This document shows, in pieces, positions 28,263-37,279 of a stretch of 64,000 nt of DNA. Below the pieces are notes generated by a model. That model worked only from the letters and a program-made list of their open reading frames with translations, did not search any database and was not told where the DNA came from. The position numbers and the translations under genes were made by a program. The stretch is from CAVWXT01 sp963759115 (lineage in GTDB: Bacteria > Planctomycetota > Planctomycetia > Pirellulales > Thermoguttaceae), in assembly GCA_963759115.1 (NCBI GenBank), contig CAVWXT010000004.1, positions 124,001 through 188,000 on the forward strand. Reading direction: 5' to 3'. Every line of letters starts with the position of its first letter. Positions within the stretch are counted from its first letter, which is position 1.

Positions 28263-29255
28263 CTAACTCCTGCACGCGGCACGTTTCGGTTTCATTTGCG
28301 TTTTGTCAGTTGTAGCATCGAACAACGGCCCAATCTCAAAGCGAACCATCGAACCTTCGATGTACCGGGATTCAGTCTCCGAGGCCAACCAACGCCGGCC
28401 AGACTGGTCGCAAACCGCCCCCGTAACGTTGCTGCCAGCAAACGGGTCAAGCACCAGGTCGCTCTTGTCGGTCAGGAACTCGATAAAGAACTTGACCAGT
28501 TGTTCCGGGTAGCGGGCTGGGTGGGGCTTAATGCCACGCTCCTTGCAGTTCCGAAGATACGCACTGTTGGATTCGGTGTTAGCAATCTGAATGAGGTTTG
28601 GGGGAATCGACCCGCCGTTGTCTCGTTGGAACTTGGTCGATATGTCATGCCCGGACGGCCGCTTCATCGGCTTGTACCCGTTCTTAATCAAGCCTTTCAT
28701 ACTTTCGCTGTAGGGCTGCAAGACGCGCCTGTTGTCAGCCTTCGGCCATTCGGTCTTGCCAAACCACCAAACCATGTTCACGGCATCTTTCACGCGAAGC
28801 CGCCGAACCGTCACCCATTCCGCCGGGGTCGGAAGGCGCGCCGGATTGAACCAGTAGAACTCTTGTGCTAGGTGAAAAATCCTTGCCAGCTTGACGGCCA
28901 ACTCGAAATGGTAAACGCTCCGAACCGGAACCCCCGGAACCCACGCCCCGCCGATGTCGAGAATGAAACTCCCGGTGTCTTTCAAGACGCGTTTGATTTC
29001 CTCACAGAAGGGCATAAACCATTCAAGATAACGGTCGAAAGGTTCGTTGCCGTATTCCTTCTTGCGAGTCAGGGCAAACGGCGGGGAAGTCATGACCAAG
29101 TCAACGCTGTTGCTGGGCAACTTTCGCAGCAACTCAATTGCGTCAACGTGGAACATCACACCGCCTGGAGTGCTGTAGGCGGGAGAGAGTTTCGACAACC
29201 GAAGCTCGTTGACCCAGTGAAGGTCGGAATGAAAGGCGTCTCGTGTAAGCATCAT
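28263..29255 (-). CDS. site-specific DNA methyltransferase (probably N4-cytosine or N6-adenine)
   Basis: 330 residues. VDLVMTSPPFALTRKKEYGN is motif IV (catalytic SPPF), GSFILDIGGAW follows, and LVLDPFAGSNVTGAVC is motif I (SAM binding) near the C-terminus, giving the order of beta-class amino-methyltransferases. TSPPF is more typical of m4C enzymes. It would protect the host from the HNH endonuclease encoded just downstream. The start is taken at ATG 29255; an upstream TTG at 29312 is in frame but poorly supported. Confidence 0.88.
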   Translation of the reverse strand: MMLTRDAFHSDLHWVNELRLSKLSPAYSTPGGVMFHVDAIELLRKLPSNSVDLVMTSPPFALTRKKEYGNEPFDRYLEWFMPFCEEIKRVLKDTGSFILDIGGAWVPGVPVRSVYHFELAVKLARIFHLAQEFYWFNPARLPTPAEWVTVRRLRVKDAVNMVWWFGKTEWPKADNRRVLQPYSESMKGLIKNGYKPMKRPSGHDISTKFQRDNGGSIPPNLIQIANTESNSAYLRNCKERGIKPHPARYPEQLVKFFIEFLTDKSDLVLDPFAGSNVTGAVCDQSGRRWLASETESRYIEGSMVRFEIGPLFDATTDKTQMKPKRAACRS

Positions 29256-29301
29256 GCCTGGTTCCAAACCGGCGTTTGGGTGGTAGTCCACCGCCCGATT
29301 A

Positions 29302-29320
29302 TTGTACACCAATGTACACT
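29302..29320. promoter_or_regulatory. TGTACA direct repeat in front of the methyltransferase
   Basis: TGTACACCAA is followed at one helical turn by TGTACACTAA (29303-29322). It lies 50-65 bp upstream of the ATG of the restriction-modification operon. Paired 10-bp repeats are usual for operators; the binding protein is not identified. TGTACA is also the core of the palindrome at 30079-30108. Confidence 0.4.
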
Positions 29321-29424
29321 AAATGCAACAACGATTCTCGAAAAAATCGACAAACAAGAAACCATTCCGCGAGAAATGCGGAGAGATTTCGAAGGAAATT
29401 CCCCTTTGGAGAGCTTAGCACGAC

Positions 29425-30055
29425 GCGTCCGGACCTGCAAGCCACCCGCACCGTGTCCAAACACAACTCGCGTTACACGCCGACGAGTTGTTTCGAGACG
29501 TTTCCGTTGCCGGAGTGCGTGGGGGCGACGGGCGGGAAAGCTGACGCCATTGCCGCCGCGGCCCGCGAACTCGACGAACTGCGGAACCGCTGGCTCAACC
29601 CGCCGGAATGGACCAAGACCGAAGTGCTGGAGTTCCCCGGCTCGGCCGATGGGCCGTGGGCGCGATATGTCGATCCGGCCACGGTGAGCCCGCAGCCGGT
29701 GAGCCCTCACCCTAACCCTCTCCCGACCAACCTGCGGTCGGTGCCCGGCGAGGGGACCAACGCTGCTGGCCGCCCTCACCCTAACCCTCTCCCAAAGGGC
29801 GAGGGGACTGGTGGGATCGGCACGGTCCGCTGGCCGCGTGTCGTGCCCAAAGACGCCGAGTGTGCCGAGAGCTTAAAGAAGCGGACGTTGACGAACCTCT
29901 ACAACCAGCGTCCGACGTGGCTCGTGCAGGCTCACGAGAAGCTCGACACCGCGGTGTTCGCCGCCTACGGTTGGGACTCGGACATGAGCGACGAGGAACT
30001 GCTCGAGCGGCTGCTTCGATTGAACTTGGAACGCGCGGGTACCCAATCGAGCTAA
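29425..30055 (+). pseudogene. C-terminal part of the MmeI-like gene
   Basis: The codons from about 29425 read SRYTPTSCFETFPLPE, AARELDELRNRWLNPPEW, then RTLTNLYNQRPTWLVQAHEKLD and AAYGWDSDMSDEELLERLL. This is the end of MmeI-like type IIG proteins. It has no start of its own and is separated from its N-terminus by the 2.2-kb restriction-modification cassette. A repeat containing two copies of CCTCACCCTAACCCTCTCCC is inserted in frame at about 29703-29813. Confidence 0.8.
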
Positions 30056-30078
30056 TTTTCTGGCCTCCGCTTGACCGA

Positions 30079-30108
30079 TGTTGTATTTGTTGTACAATGA
30101 ATACAACA
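30079..30108. promoter_or_regulatory. 30-bp palindromic operator upstream of the HTH gene
   Basis: Nine-base perfect arms TGTTGTATT and AATACAACA flank the concentric palindrome TTGTACAA (30090-30097), giving 26 of 30 symmetric positions. It starts 86 bp and ends 56 bp before the ATG of the HTH protein, so autoregulation is likely. Confidence 0.6.
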
Positions 30109-30164
30109 GGTGAGGTGGCCAAGGACGGCCGCAACGCGAGAACCCTTTACCAGAGGGCACGGCC

Positions 30165-30536
30165 ATGAGTCCTAACCCGTTTTCAAAGCTGTTGCGGCGG
30201 CTGCGAACCGAACAGGGGGCAACCTTGCGGGAGTTTTGTCTGAAACACGGCTTCGATCCGGGCAACTACAGCCGGCTGGAACGAGGGCTCTATCCGCCGC
30301 CTGAGAGCCGCGATTGCCTGGAGAGGTACGCCACGGCCCTGGGATTGGCTCCGGGGTCCGATCGGTGGCTGGAGTTCTTCGACGTGGCGGCCGCGGAGCG
30401 CGGGCGGATTCCGGACGATCTGATGTCGGACGCCGAGGTCGTCGAGAAGCTTCCCGTCTTGTTTCGCACCCTGCGCGGGACGCCGCTGTCGTCGGAGCAA
30501 CTGGACCAATTGGTCGAAAAGGTCCGCCGGAGTTAG
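30165..30536 (+). CDS. XRE-family HTH transcriptional regulator
   Basis: 123 residues. The N-terminal helix-turn-helix is LLRRLRTEQGATLREFCLKH with recognition helix DPGNYSRLERG; the rest is helical (RYATALGLAPGSDRWLEFF) and likely mediates dimerisation. GAGGG lies about 9 bases before the ATG. A strong palindrome sits upstream, so it probably binds its own promoter. It lies next to the split type IIG gene and could be a controller of the restriction genes or a remnant of the older locus. Confidence 0.78.
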   Translation: MSPNPFSKLLRRLRTEQGATLREFCLKHGFDPGNYSRLERGLYPPPESRDCLERYATALGLAPGSDRWLEFFDVAAAERGRIPDDLMSDAEVVEKLPVLFRTLRGTPLSSEQLDQLVEKVRRS

Positions 30537-30568
30537 CCGACGGCGTTGCCGGCGATGTTCGTATTTCG

Positions 30569-31293
30569 CTATCGTGAGATCTCTTCTAGCTCAGCTTTTT
30601 TCTGTTTGAAACGTCGGTCTATCAATTCGACAAGCTCTGGGCGTAGAGAATATGTATCGCCAAGGTGACCGTAGACCTCCAACGGCAGTTTTAGTTTCCC
30701 AGATTCGTTGAACTCCGTTTCGTGCCGCAAACGGTCCGTGAGAAAGAGGGCAAACGTTTCAGCATCGTCAGGTTCAATGAGCGAGTAGTGATTGGTGATT
30801 ATTTCAACCATGCGTTTGTTGTTCGCGTTTACCAGGGCAAAATACTCGTTGTTGACGTTGATCGTGGCGTCTATGCGATCAGAACGCGCGGGGGAGAAGT
30901 CTGGTCCCCCGTACTCTTTGTCGCCCGCTTCCTCTATCTTCCTAGCTTGTGCAAAGATAATCTGATTACATGATGCAAAGAACTGTAGCGGACCATAGAA
31001 CTCTCGAAGTTGCGAGTTGAGGAGTTCCGTCCTCCGGCGCTTGCGTTCCACCTTATTGCTGTGCCACATGTTGAGCACCGTGACAACAACACCGCCAAAA
31101 GCACCTCCGCCAAGGAAGCTAACCAGCAGTGTGCCAATCCATTGCGGAAGCAATCCACTGTTGTTTTGCGCGCGGGTGATGGTGTCTGCCGAGCTTTCGC
31201 ATCCCCGGAGGACTGCGCGGCACAATCGATTGCCACGCATAACAACACCGCGAACGAAAACGCTACCATTAAGCTCGATTTGCGAGTGTTCAC
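30569..31293 (-). CDS. membrane-anchored protein of unknown function (one frameshift)
   Basis: About 240 residues. AGGAGG five to six bases before a GTG at 31293 is a strong start, giving VNTRKSSLMVAFSFAVLLCV, a signal or anchor helix. The frame shifts near 31180; the other frame then reads LPQWIGTLLVSFLGGGAFGG (a membrane helix), VERKRRRTELLNSQLREFYG and a helical soluble domain ending KKAELEEISR. The strong leader in one frame and the coherent body in the other support a single gene with an indel. The family is not recognised. Confidence 0.6.
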
Positions 31294-31519
31294 GATCCCT
31301 CCTTCCGCGTACGACGCCAACGCGCTTTTGCATGCACTCTGCTTTGAACCTTCACACCGATCATTGTACTATTCCGCCCAGAGTGTTCAACTACGCGGCG
31401 CACCGCCGCTTCTGGCTGCGCCAAACGCCGGTGGGGCCGCGACTCCACTTGTCCCACCCCGCCATCTCCCGCCCCCCCGCCCGCTTGACCGTCGCGGCCG
31501 CTTTTGCTAGTCTGCGGCC

Positions 31520-33069
31520 ATGAAGGTCAACACTACGCTTACGCCGTCCCAGTTGGTCCGCAAGATCGAGCGGCTCTGGGAATTGTCGGCCGGAAAGATC
31601 CTGGCCATCGAGAAGGAATTCGACCCCGAGAAGGGCTCGCCGGTCTTTACGGCCGAGGGCCGCTATACGACCCGCGGCTGGACGGAATGGACGCAGGGCT
31701 TCCAGTTCGGCTCGGCCATTTTGCAGTTCGACGCCACGGGCGACGTCGAGTTCCTGGAAATTGGGCGCAGCCGGACGCTGGCGGCGATGGCCCCGCACGT
31801 CGGCCACTTCGGCGTCCACGACCACGGCTTCAACAACGTCAGCACCTACGGCAACCTGCTGCGGCTGATGGGCGAGGGCCGCATCCCGGCCGACCCGTGG
31901 GAGCGCTGCTACTACGAACTGGCCCTGAAGCTCAGCGGCGCAATCCAGGCCCGCCGCTGGAGCAAGACCCGCAACGGCGGCGGCTTCATCTACTCGTTCA
32001 ACGGGCCGCACTCGCTGTTCGTCGACACGATCCGCTCGCTCCGCGCCCTGGCCCTGGCCCACAAACTGGGCCACGCCATTTGGGAAGAGAACGACCGGAA
32101 GATTTCGCTCTTGGATCGCTTGCACGCCCACGCCACGGCCACGGCGACGCACTCGGTGTATTACGGCGAGGGGCGCGACGCCTACGACGTTCGCGGCCGC
32201 GTGGCCCACGAGTCGATCTTCAACGCCAACGACGGCACCTACCGCTGCCCGAACTCGCAGCAGGGCTACTCGCCGTTTTCCACCTGGACGCGCGGCCTGG
32301 CCTGGGCGATGTGCGGGTTCGCCGAACAATTGGAGTTCCTTGCCGACCTGGAGTGCCGCGACCCGGCCGATCGCGGGCCGACCGATCTCTATCTGAAGGC
32401 GGCCCGGGCCACCTGCGATTTCTACATCGAGCAGGCTGCCGCCGCCGACGGCATTCCCTACTGGGACACGGGGGCGCCCAACTCTATAAACTGGGCGACT
32501 GGCAGGGCCGGGCAGCCGATCCGTTCAACGCGCACGAGCCGGTCGACAGTTCGGCAGCCGCCATCGCCGCCCAAGGGCTGCTGCGGCTGGGGCATTTTCT
32601 GAGGCGTTCCAACAAGAAGGGGACAGGGGCTGCCGCTAGTGCGGCAGTTCCACCGCCGCACCCGGAAAAGGGTGGCGGCACGACGGCTGCCGCAACGCCG
32701 GACAAAATGGGGACAGGCGCCTCGCCGATGCCGTCTGCCCGGGTTCAGCGCGAAGCCGGCTCGGAGCCAGCCCCCATTTTGTCCAACTCCCAAGAGCAAG
32801 AGGGCCAGCGCTACTGGCAGGCCGGATTGACCGTGCTCAACACGTTGTTGGACGAGCCGTACTTGAGCGCCGATCCGAAGCATCAGGGCTTGATCCTGCA
32901 CAGCATCTACCATCGGCCCAACGGCTGGGACTTCGTGCCGGCCGGCCGGCAAGTGCCTTGCGGCGAATCGAGCATGTGGGGCGACTATCACGCCCGCGAA
33001 GTGGCCCTGTACGTGCAGCGGATGGCGAACCACGAGCCCGACTTGACCTTCTGGGGAGAATTCGCATGA
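31520..33069 (+). CDS. GH88-like unsaturated glucuronyl hydrolase (one frameshift)
   Basis: A protein of about 516 residues with an (alpha/alpha)6 fold pattern. HFGVHDHGFNNVSTYGNLLRL carries the catalytic Asp block of GH88, followed by LGHAIWEENDRK and SQQGYSPFSTWTRGLAWAM. Such enzymes hydrate and cleave unsaturated uronic acids released by polysaccharide lyases. A base is missing near 32482, between DTGAPN and LYKLGDWQG. About 190 bp of palindromic repeat is then inserted in frame (32605-32795) before a normal C-terminus. There is no signal peptide. The stop overlaps the start of the cupin gene (ATGA). Confidence 0.78.
32605..32795. repeat. in-frame palindromic repeats inside the GH88 gene
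   Basis: Within this stretch GGACAAAATGGGG (about 32699) pairs with CCCCCATTTTGTCC (32771-32784), and GGGGACAGG occurs twice. It encodes a low-complexity Ala/Pro/Gly-rich peptide and does not interrupt the frame. Confidence 0.7.
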
Positions 33070-33533
33070 TCACGGTCGACCTGAGCCAGATGGAAGGCCG
33101 CCGCTATCCGGCGCGGCGGCGGACGCAAAACATCGTGGGCGGGGCCTCGCCCATCCAGGCCAAGAACTTCTGCATCGGCAACGTGGTGCTCGACCCAAAC
33201 GGCGGACAAGTGCCGTGGCACAACCAGGAGCAGGAAGAGGTCTACTTCGTCGTCGAAGGCACCGGCGAGATGTGTCTGGGCGAGGAGCGGCAGGTGTTGA
33301 GCGCCGGCCAGGCGGCCTACATTCCGCCCGGAGTGTTCCACCAACTGACGAACATCGGCGAAACGCCGCTGCGGATGCTCTATTGTTACGGTCCGGCGGG
33401 CGACGTGGCCCACTGGCGTCAGGAGCTCGAGCGGCACGCTGCCCAAGGCCGGCGTGGAAGCCCCGCCGCTGCCGGCGGGAGCGCGGCCGCAGTGCACGGC
33501 GAAGCCGGAATGAGGGGCGGGATGAATCGGTAG
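33066..33533 (+). CDS. cupin-domain protein
   Basis: 155 residues. The conserved cupin motifs are PWHNQEQEEVYFVVEGTGEM (metal ligands His/Glu) and PPGVFHQLTNIGETPLRMLY. The fold is a small beta barrel, often a sugar isomerase or sensor. The last 40 residues are low-complexity (AAQGRRGSPAAAGGSAAA). Its TAG stop at 33531 is the first codon of a palindromic repeat. The ATGA overlap shows translational coupling to GH88. Confidence 0.8.
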   Translation: MITVDLSQMEGRRYPARRRTQNIVGGASPIQAKNFCIGNVVLDPNGGQVPWHNQEQEEVYFVVEGTGEMCLGEERQVLSAGQAAYIPPGVFHQLTNIGETPLRMLYCYGPAGDVAHWRQELERHAAQGRRGSPAAAGGSAAAVHGEAGMRGGMNR

Positions 33534-33584
33534 GGTGCGTGAAACGCACCATAACCCGTTGCTGGTGCGTTTCACGCACCCTAC
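33530..33584. repeat. REP-like palindrome, GTAGGGTGCGT family
   Basis: Arms of 22 bp (GTAGGGTGCGTGAAACGCAC... and complement) are perfect. The left end supplies the stop codon of the cupin gene. Each arm is itself a hairpin. The same family is present at 47886-48174. Confidence 0.85.
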
Positions 33585-33647
33585 GATCTACGATCTGACC
33601 ACTCGCTTCACAACTTGGTCAATACAGCCAACGGATGCAGGTGTGTA

Positions 33648-34805
33648 ATGCAAAACAAGATTCATACGGTCGGCGTCATCATGAACGGCGTGACCGGGCG
33701 GATGGGCACGAATCAGCACCTCTTGCGGTCGATCGTGGCCATCCGCCAACAAGGCGGCGTCAAGACTAGCGACGGCGGGTCGATCATGCCGGAGCCATTC
33801 TTGGTCGGCCGCAACGCCGAAAAATTGCAGGCCCTGGCCGAGCAGGCCGGCGGGGCAAGGTGGACGACCGATCTTGCCGCCGCACTCCGTGATCCGGGAT
33901 GCAGCGTTTACTTCGACGCCCAAACGACCGACCGCCGGGAGGAGGCCGTCAAGCAGGCGATCGCCGCCGGCAAGCACGTCTATTGCGAGAAGCCGGCTGC
34001 CACCACGGCGGCCGCCGCGATGGAAATGTACCGTCTCGCCCGGCAAGCAGGACTCAAGAGCGGCGTCGTGCAAGACAAGCTTTGGCTGCCGGGGCTCTTG
34101 AAGCTGAAGGCCCTCCGCGACCGGGGCTTTTTCGGCCGCATCCTTTCGGTCCGCGGCGAGTTCGGCTATTGGGTCTTCGAGGGCGATACGGTGCCTTGCC
34201 AGCGGCCCTCGTGGAACTACCGCAAGGAGGACGGCGGCGGCATCATCCTCGACATGCTCTGCCACTTCCGCTACGTGTTGGACAACCTGTTCGGCGACGT
34301 TCAGGCGGTTTCCTGCCTGGGGGCGACGCACGTCGACAAACGCTGGGATGAACAGGGCAAGCCCTACGCGGTGACGGCCGACGACTCGGTCTACTCGACG
34401 TTCCAATTGGCCGGCGGCATCATCGCCCACATCAATGCGAGTTGGTGCGTCCGCGTGCGCCGCGACGATCTGTTCGTCTTGCAGGTCGACGGCAGCAAGG
34501 GCAGCGCCGTGGCCGGTCTGCGGGAATGCTGGATGCAGCCGGCCGACGCGACTCCGCGGCCGGTGTGGAACCCCGACATTCCCAGCCCGATCAATTTCTA
34601 CGACGGTTGGCAGCCGGTCGATCCGGAGCGGACGTTCGACAACGCCTTCAAGGCGCAGTGGGAGTTGTTCTTGCGGCACGTGGTCAAGGACGAGCCATTC
34701 CCCTGGACGCTGCGGGAAGGGGCCAAGGGCATCCAATTGGCCGAGAAGGCCCAGCAGTCGTGGCACCAGCGGGCGTGGGTCCAAGTGCCCGAGTTGGAGG
34801 CGTAA
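33648..34805 (+). CDS. Gfo/Idh/MocA-family oxidoreductase (cytoplasmic)
   Basis: 385 residues, no signal peptide, beginning MQNKIHTVGVIMNGVTGRMG (cofactor loop). GKHVYCEKPAATT is the family signature with the catalytic Lys, and GGGIILDMLCHFRYVLDNLFG has the conserved Asp and His. It probably oxidises or epimerises a sugar or inositol derivative. It is directly followed by the SDR at 34806 and lies downstream of GH88 and cupin, so a uronate pathway is plausible. Intact. Confidence 0.86.
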   Translation: MQNKIHTVGVIMNGVTGRMGTNQHLLRSIVAIRQQGGVKTSDGGSIMPEPFLVGRNAEKLQALAEQAGGARWTTDLAAALRDPGCSVYFDAQTTDRREEAVKQAIAAGKHVYCEKPAATTAAAAMEMYRLARQAGLKSGVVQDKLWLPGLLKLKALRDRGFFGRILSVRGEFGYWVFEGDTVPCQRPSWNYRKEDGGGIILDMLCHFRYVLDNLFGDVQAVSCLGATHVDKRWDEQGKPYAVTADDSVYSTFQLAGGIIAHINASWCVRVRRDDLFVLQVDGSKGSAVAGLRECWMQPADATPRPVWNPDIPSPINFYDGWQPVDPERTFDNAFKAQWELFLRHVVKDEPFPWTLREGAKGIQLAEKAQQSWHQRAWVQVPELEA

Positions 34806-35576
34806 ATGAAGAGAGTCGCATTGGTGACCGGCGGTGCGAGAGGGATCGGTTTCGGCATTTCCAAGTGCCTTGCCGCCGAGGGTTTCGACCTGGCGGTCTG
34901 CGGCGTGCGCGAGGCGGCTGCAGCGGCCGAGTCGTTGCGGCAACTCCGCGAGTTCGGCGCCGAGGTACACTATTGCCGGTGCGACGTGGCCTCTACGGCC
35001 GCCCGCGCCGCGATGCTCGCCGAGGTCCGTGGGCATTTCGGCCGCTTGCACGTGTTGGTGAACAATGCGGGCGTGGCCCCCAAGGTCCGCGCCGATCTGT
35101 TGGAGGCCGGCGAAGACAGCTTCGAGTACGTGCTGCGGACCAATCTCCAGGGCCCGTACTTTCTTACCCAGGCCGCCGCGCGCTGGATGATCGAGCAGAA
35201 GCAGGCCGATGGGGAGTTCCGCGGCTCGATCATCAACGTCTCGTCGGTTTCGGCCACGGTCGCTTCCGTGAATCGGGGCGATTACTGCATCTCCAAGGCC
35301 GGCATCAGCATGGCCACGCAGCTTTGGGCGGCCCGATTGGGCGAGTTCGCCATCCCCGTCTACGAGGTTCGGCCCGGCATCATCAAGACCGACATGACCG
35401 CCGGCGTGGTGGCCAAGTACGACAAGCTGATCGGCGAGGGGCTGCTGGTGCAACCGCGCTGGGGCCTGCCGGAGGACGTCGGCAGGGCTTGCGCCGTGCT
35501 CGCCCGCGGCGACTTGACCTATTCCACCGGCCAGGTGGTGATGGTCGACGGGGGCATGACGCTCGCCCGATTGTAG
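34806..35576 (+). CDS. SDR-family oxidoreductase, 3-ketoacyl/sugar type
   Basis: 256 residues with a classical SDR pattern: TGGARGIGFGIS (cofactor loop), NNAG, IINVSSVSAT (catalytic Ser), DYCISKAG (Tyr and Lys) and a C-terminal GQVVMVDGGM. The ATG directly follows the TAA of the Gfo/Idh gene, so the two form one transcription unit, GH88-cupin-Gfo/Idh-SDR. The substrate is likely a sugar acid from the GH88 product; this is context inference only. Intact. Confidence 0.86.
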   Translation: MKRVALVTGGARGIGFGISKCLAAEGFDLAVCGVREAAAAAESLRQLREFGAEVHYCRCDVASTAARAAMLAEVRGHFGRLHVLVNNAGVAPKVRADLLEAGEDSFEYVLRTNLQGPYFLTQAAARWMIEQKQADGEFRGSIINVSSVSATVASVNRGDYCISKAGISMATQLWAARLGEFAIPVYEVRPGIIKTDMTAGVVAKYDKLIGEGLLVQPRWGLPEDVGRACAVLARGDLTYSTGQVVMVDGGMTLARL

Positions 35577-35671
35577 AGCGGATACTCCAATCTGCGTCTT
35601 GCTCTCCCTGAAAAAAAGGGGGATAATGGCAGGTGGACCAAGTCAGCCTCTCGAAGCCGGGAGGGCGAGCG

Positions 35672-36661
35672 ATGAGAGAGCTTCCAAGGATGATGGCGGC
35701 CGCTCTTCTGGCGGCCTGGACGTGTACCGCGTTTGCCGATCCGAATCAGGATCAGTCCGGCGCTCGCCCGCCGCTGGGCAACAACCCCAATCCGGTCATT
35801 CGGGGCGGTCAGCAACCGAGGCCAGCGCAGGCTGCTCCACAACCGCCCGCCAGGCCCGCGCAGCCCGCTCCGCAGCCGCCGGCCAAGCCGGCCGATGACG
35901 CGCACCGCGACCACGGGCAACCGTCGTCTGGCCGTCCGTCTTACTACATCGGCGGATATTCCCCGTACTTGAGCGGCTTTTACGGGTACGACCCGTACGG
36001 CTACCAATATCCGTACTATCCGCCGCTCTACAGTTCTTATCTGCCGCCGCTCTACCTGCCGGCCGAAGACCTCTTCGGCCCGCGGGCCGCCCAGCGGATC
36101 TTGGGCGGGGACAATCCGCCTCGGCCGAAGCCCAATGCGAACGTGATCGTGGACGACGAGGGGTCCGAGCCAAAGCGCGGCGTGGAACGGGGGACCAATT
36201 CCCAGGCCGTCACGCGGGCCTGGAAGCTCATCGCGTTCGGCGACGCCCGCTTCGCCCGACAAGAATACTCGGACGCCAACCAGCGCTATCGCGACGCGTC
36301 GCGCACGGCCCCGCAACTGGCCGACGCCTGGTTCCGCCAGGGGTTCGCCATGATCGCCATCGGGCGTTACGATCTGGCCGTAGCGGCGATCCGACGCGGG
36401 CTGAAGCTCAATCCAAACTGGGCCAAGTCGGACTTCAACCTCAAGGAGCTCTACGGGCCCGATGACGCGATCAAGAACGCCCATCGCGACGCCCTGGCCG
36501 AGGCGGCCGAGGCCAATCCGAACGATGCCGACCTGCTCTTCCTGCTGGGTGTCCATCTGTACTTTGACGGCCAGATCGACCGGGCCAAGAAGTTCTTTGC
36601 CCGTGCCAAGGAGTTCGCCGGCGTCGACGCGGACCACCTCAACGCGTTCCCGGCGAAGTAG
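35672..36661 (+). CDS. secreted TPR-repeat protein with Pro/Tyr-rich region
   Basis: 329 residues. A signal peptide (MRELPRMMAAALLAAWTCTAFA) precedes a Pro/Gln/Ala-rich linker, then a Tyr-rich segment (YGYDPYGYQYPYYPPLYSSY) and three TPR-like repeats (AWKLIAFGDARFARQEYSDA, AWFRQGFAMIAIGRYDLAVA, LLFLLGVHLYFDGQIDRAKK). GGGAGG seven to eight bases before the ATG fixes the start. It is probably an envelope scaffold. No catalytic function is evident. Confidence 0.72.
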   Translation: MRELPRMMAAALLAAWTCTAFADPNQDQSGARPPLGNNPNPVIRGGQQPRPAQAAPQPPARPAQPAPQPPAKPADDAHRDHGQPSSGRPSYYIGGYSPYLSGFYGYDPYGYQYPYYPPLYSSYLPPLYLPAEDLFGPRAAQRILGGDNPPRPKPNANVIVDDEGSEPKRGVERGTNSQAVTRAWKLIAFGDARFARQEYSDANQRYRDASRTAPQLADAWFRQGFAMIAIGRYDLAVAAIRRGLKLNPNWAKSDFNLKELYGPDDAIKNAHRDALAEAAEANPNDADLLFLLGVHLYFDGQIDRAKKFFARAKEFAGVDADHLNAFPAK

Positions 36662-36907
36662 AGTCTGCTCCGCCTTCTCGCCTGCCGCACGACCGGCTGG
36701 GGCATTCCCGGCTGCCGAACGAAGAGGATGCCCCGATTGGGCGGTCTGGCGTGTTTAGCACAACATGATTTCGCCGCGGCCCTCGGCGTTGCTCGAATGC
36801 TCGAATTGCTTCTTGCAGATCGCTCTTGGCCGGATTATGCCAAAATGGTATCCTCCGCCTCCCGTTCGGCCGTCGGAAGCCGAGTTTGATAAGAGGAGAT
36901 CGCCAGG

Positions 36908-37177
36908 ATGATCATCGTTCCCCAGCCTCGTTACGTCAGGAAGCTCGTGGCTCGAACCTTTGCGGAACTTGGAGTCGCGGTTCCCAGTGCGTCTGATCTT
37001 GAGGAAACCATCCTGGGGGACGAAAGCGATCAAAGCGCCCGATCGTATCGAATCGGCGGCTACAAGGCGATGTGGCAGGTAGGCGCCGGCATCCTTCAGG
37101 TCTATGACGCTGAGGGCCGCGCGCTGCGAACCATCAACCTGCGGGAAGAACCGCAGGGGACCAGGTCGGCGGCATGA
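36908..37177 (+). CDS. small hypothetical protein
   Basis: 89 residues starting MIIVPQPRYVRKLVARTFAE; AGGAG nine bases before the ATG. Middle SYRIGGYKAMWQVGAGILQV and an alternating strand pattern suggest a small alpha/beta protein. No family recognised. The 245-bp gap before it shows nothing but a possible hairpin. Confidence 0.5.
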   Translation: MIIVPQPRYVRKLVARTFAELGVAVPSASDLEETILGDESDQSARSYRIGGYKAMWQVGAGILQVYDAEGRALRTINLREEPQGTRSAA

Positions 37178-37279
37178 CGGTTGGCTCAAGGCACGTCGGA
37201 GCCCGCGGATTACTCTCTCTCTGAATTGGGCAATCGCGTGGCGTCGCCATCTACGCCGCGGCACGCATGGGGGCCTCTG

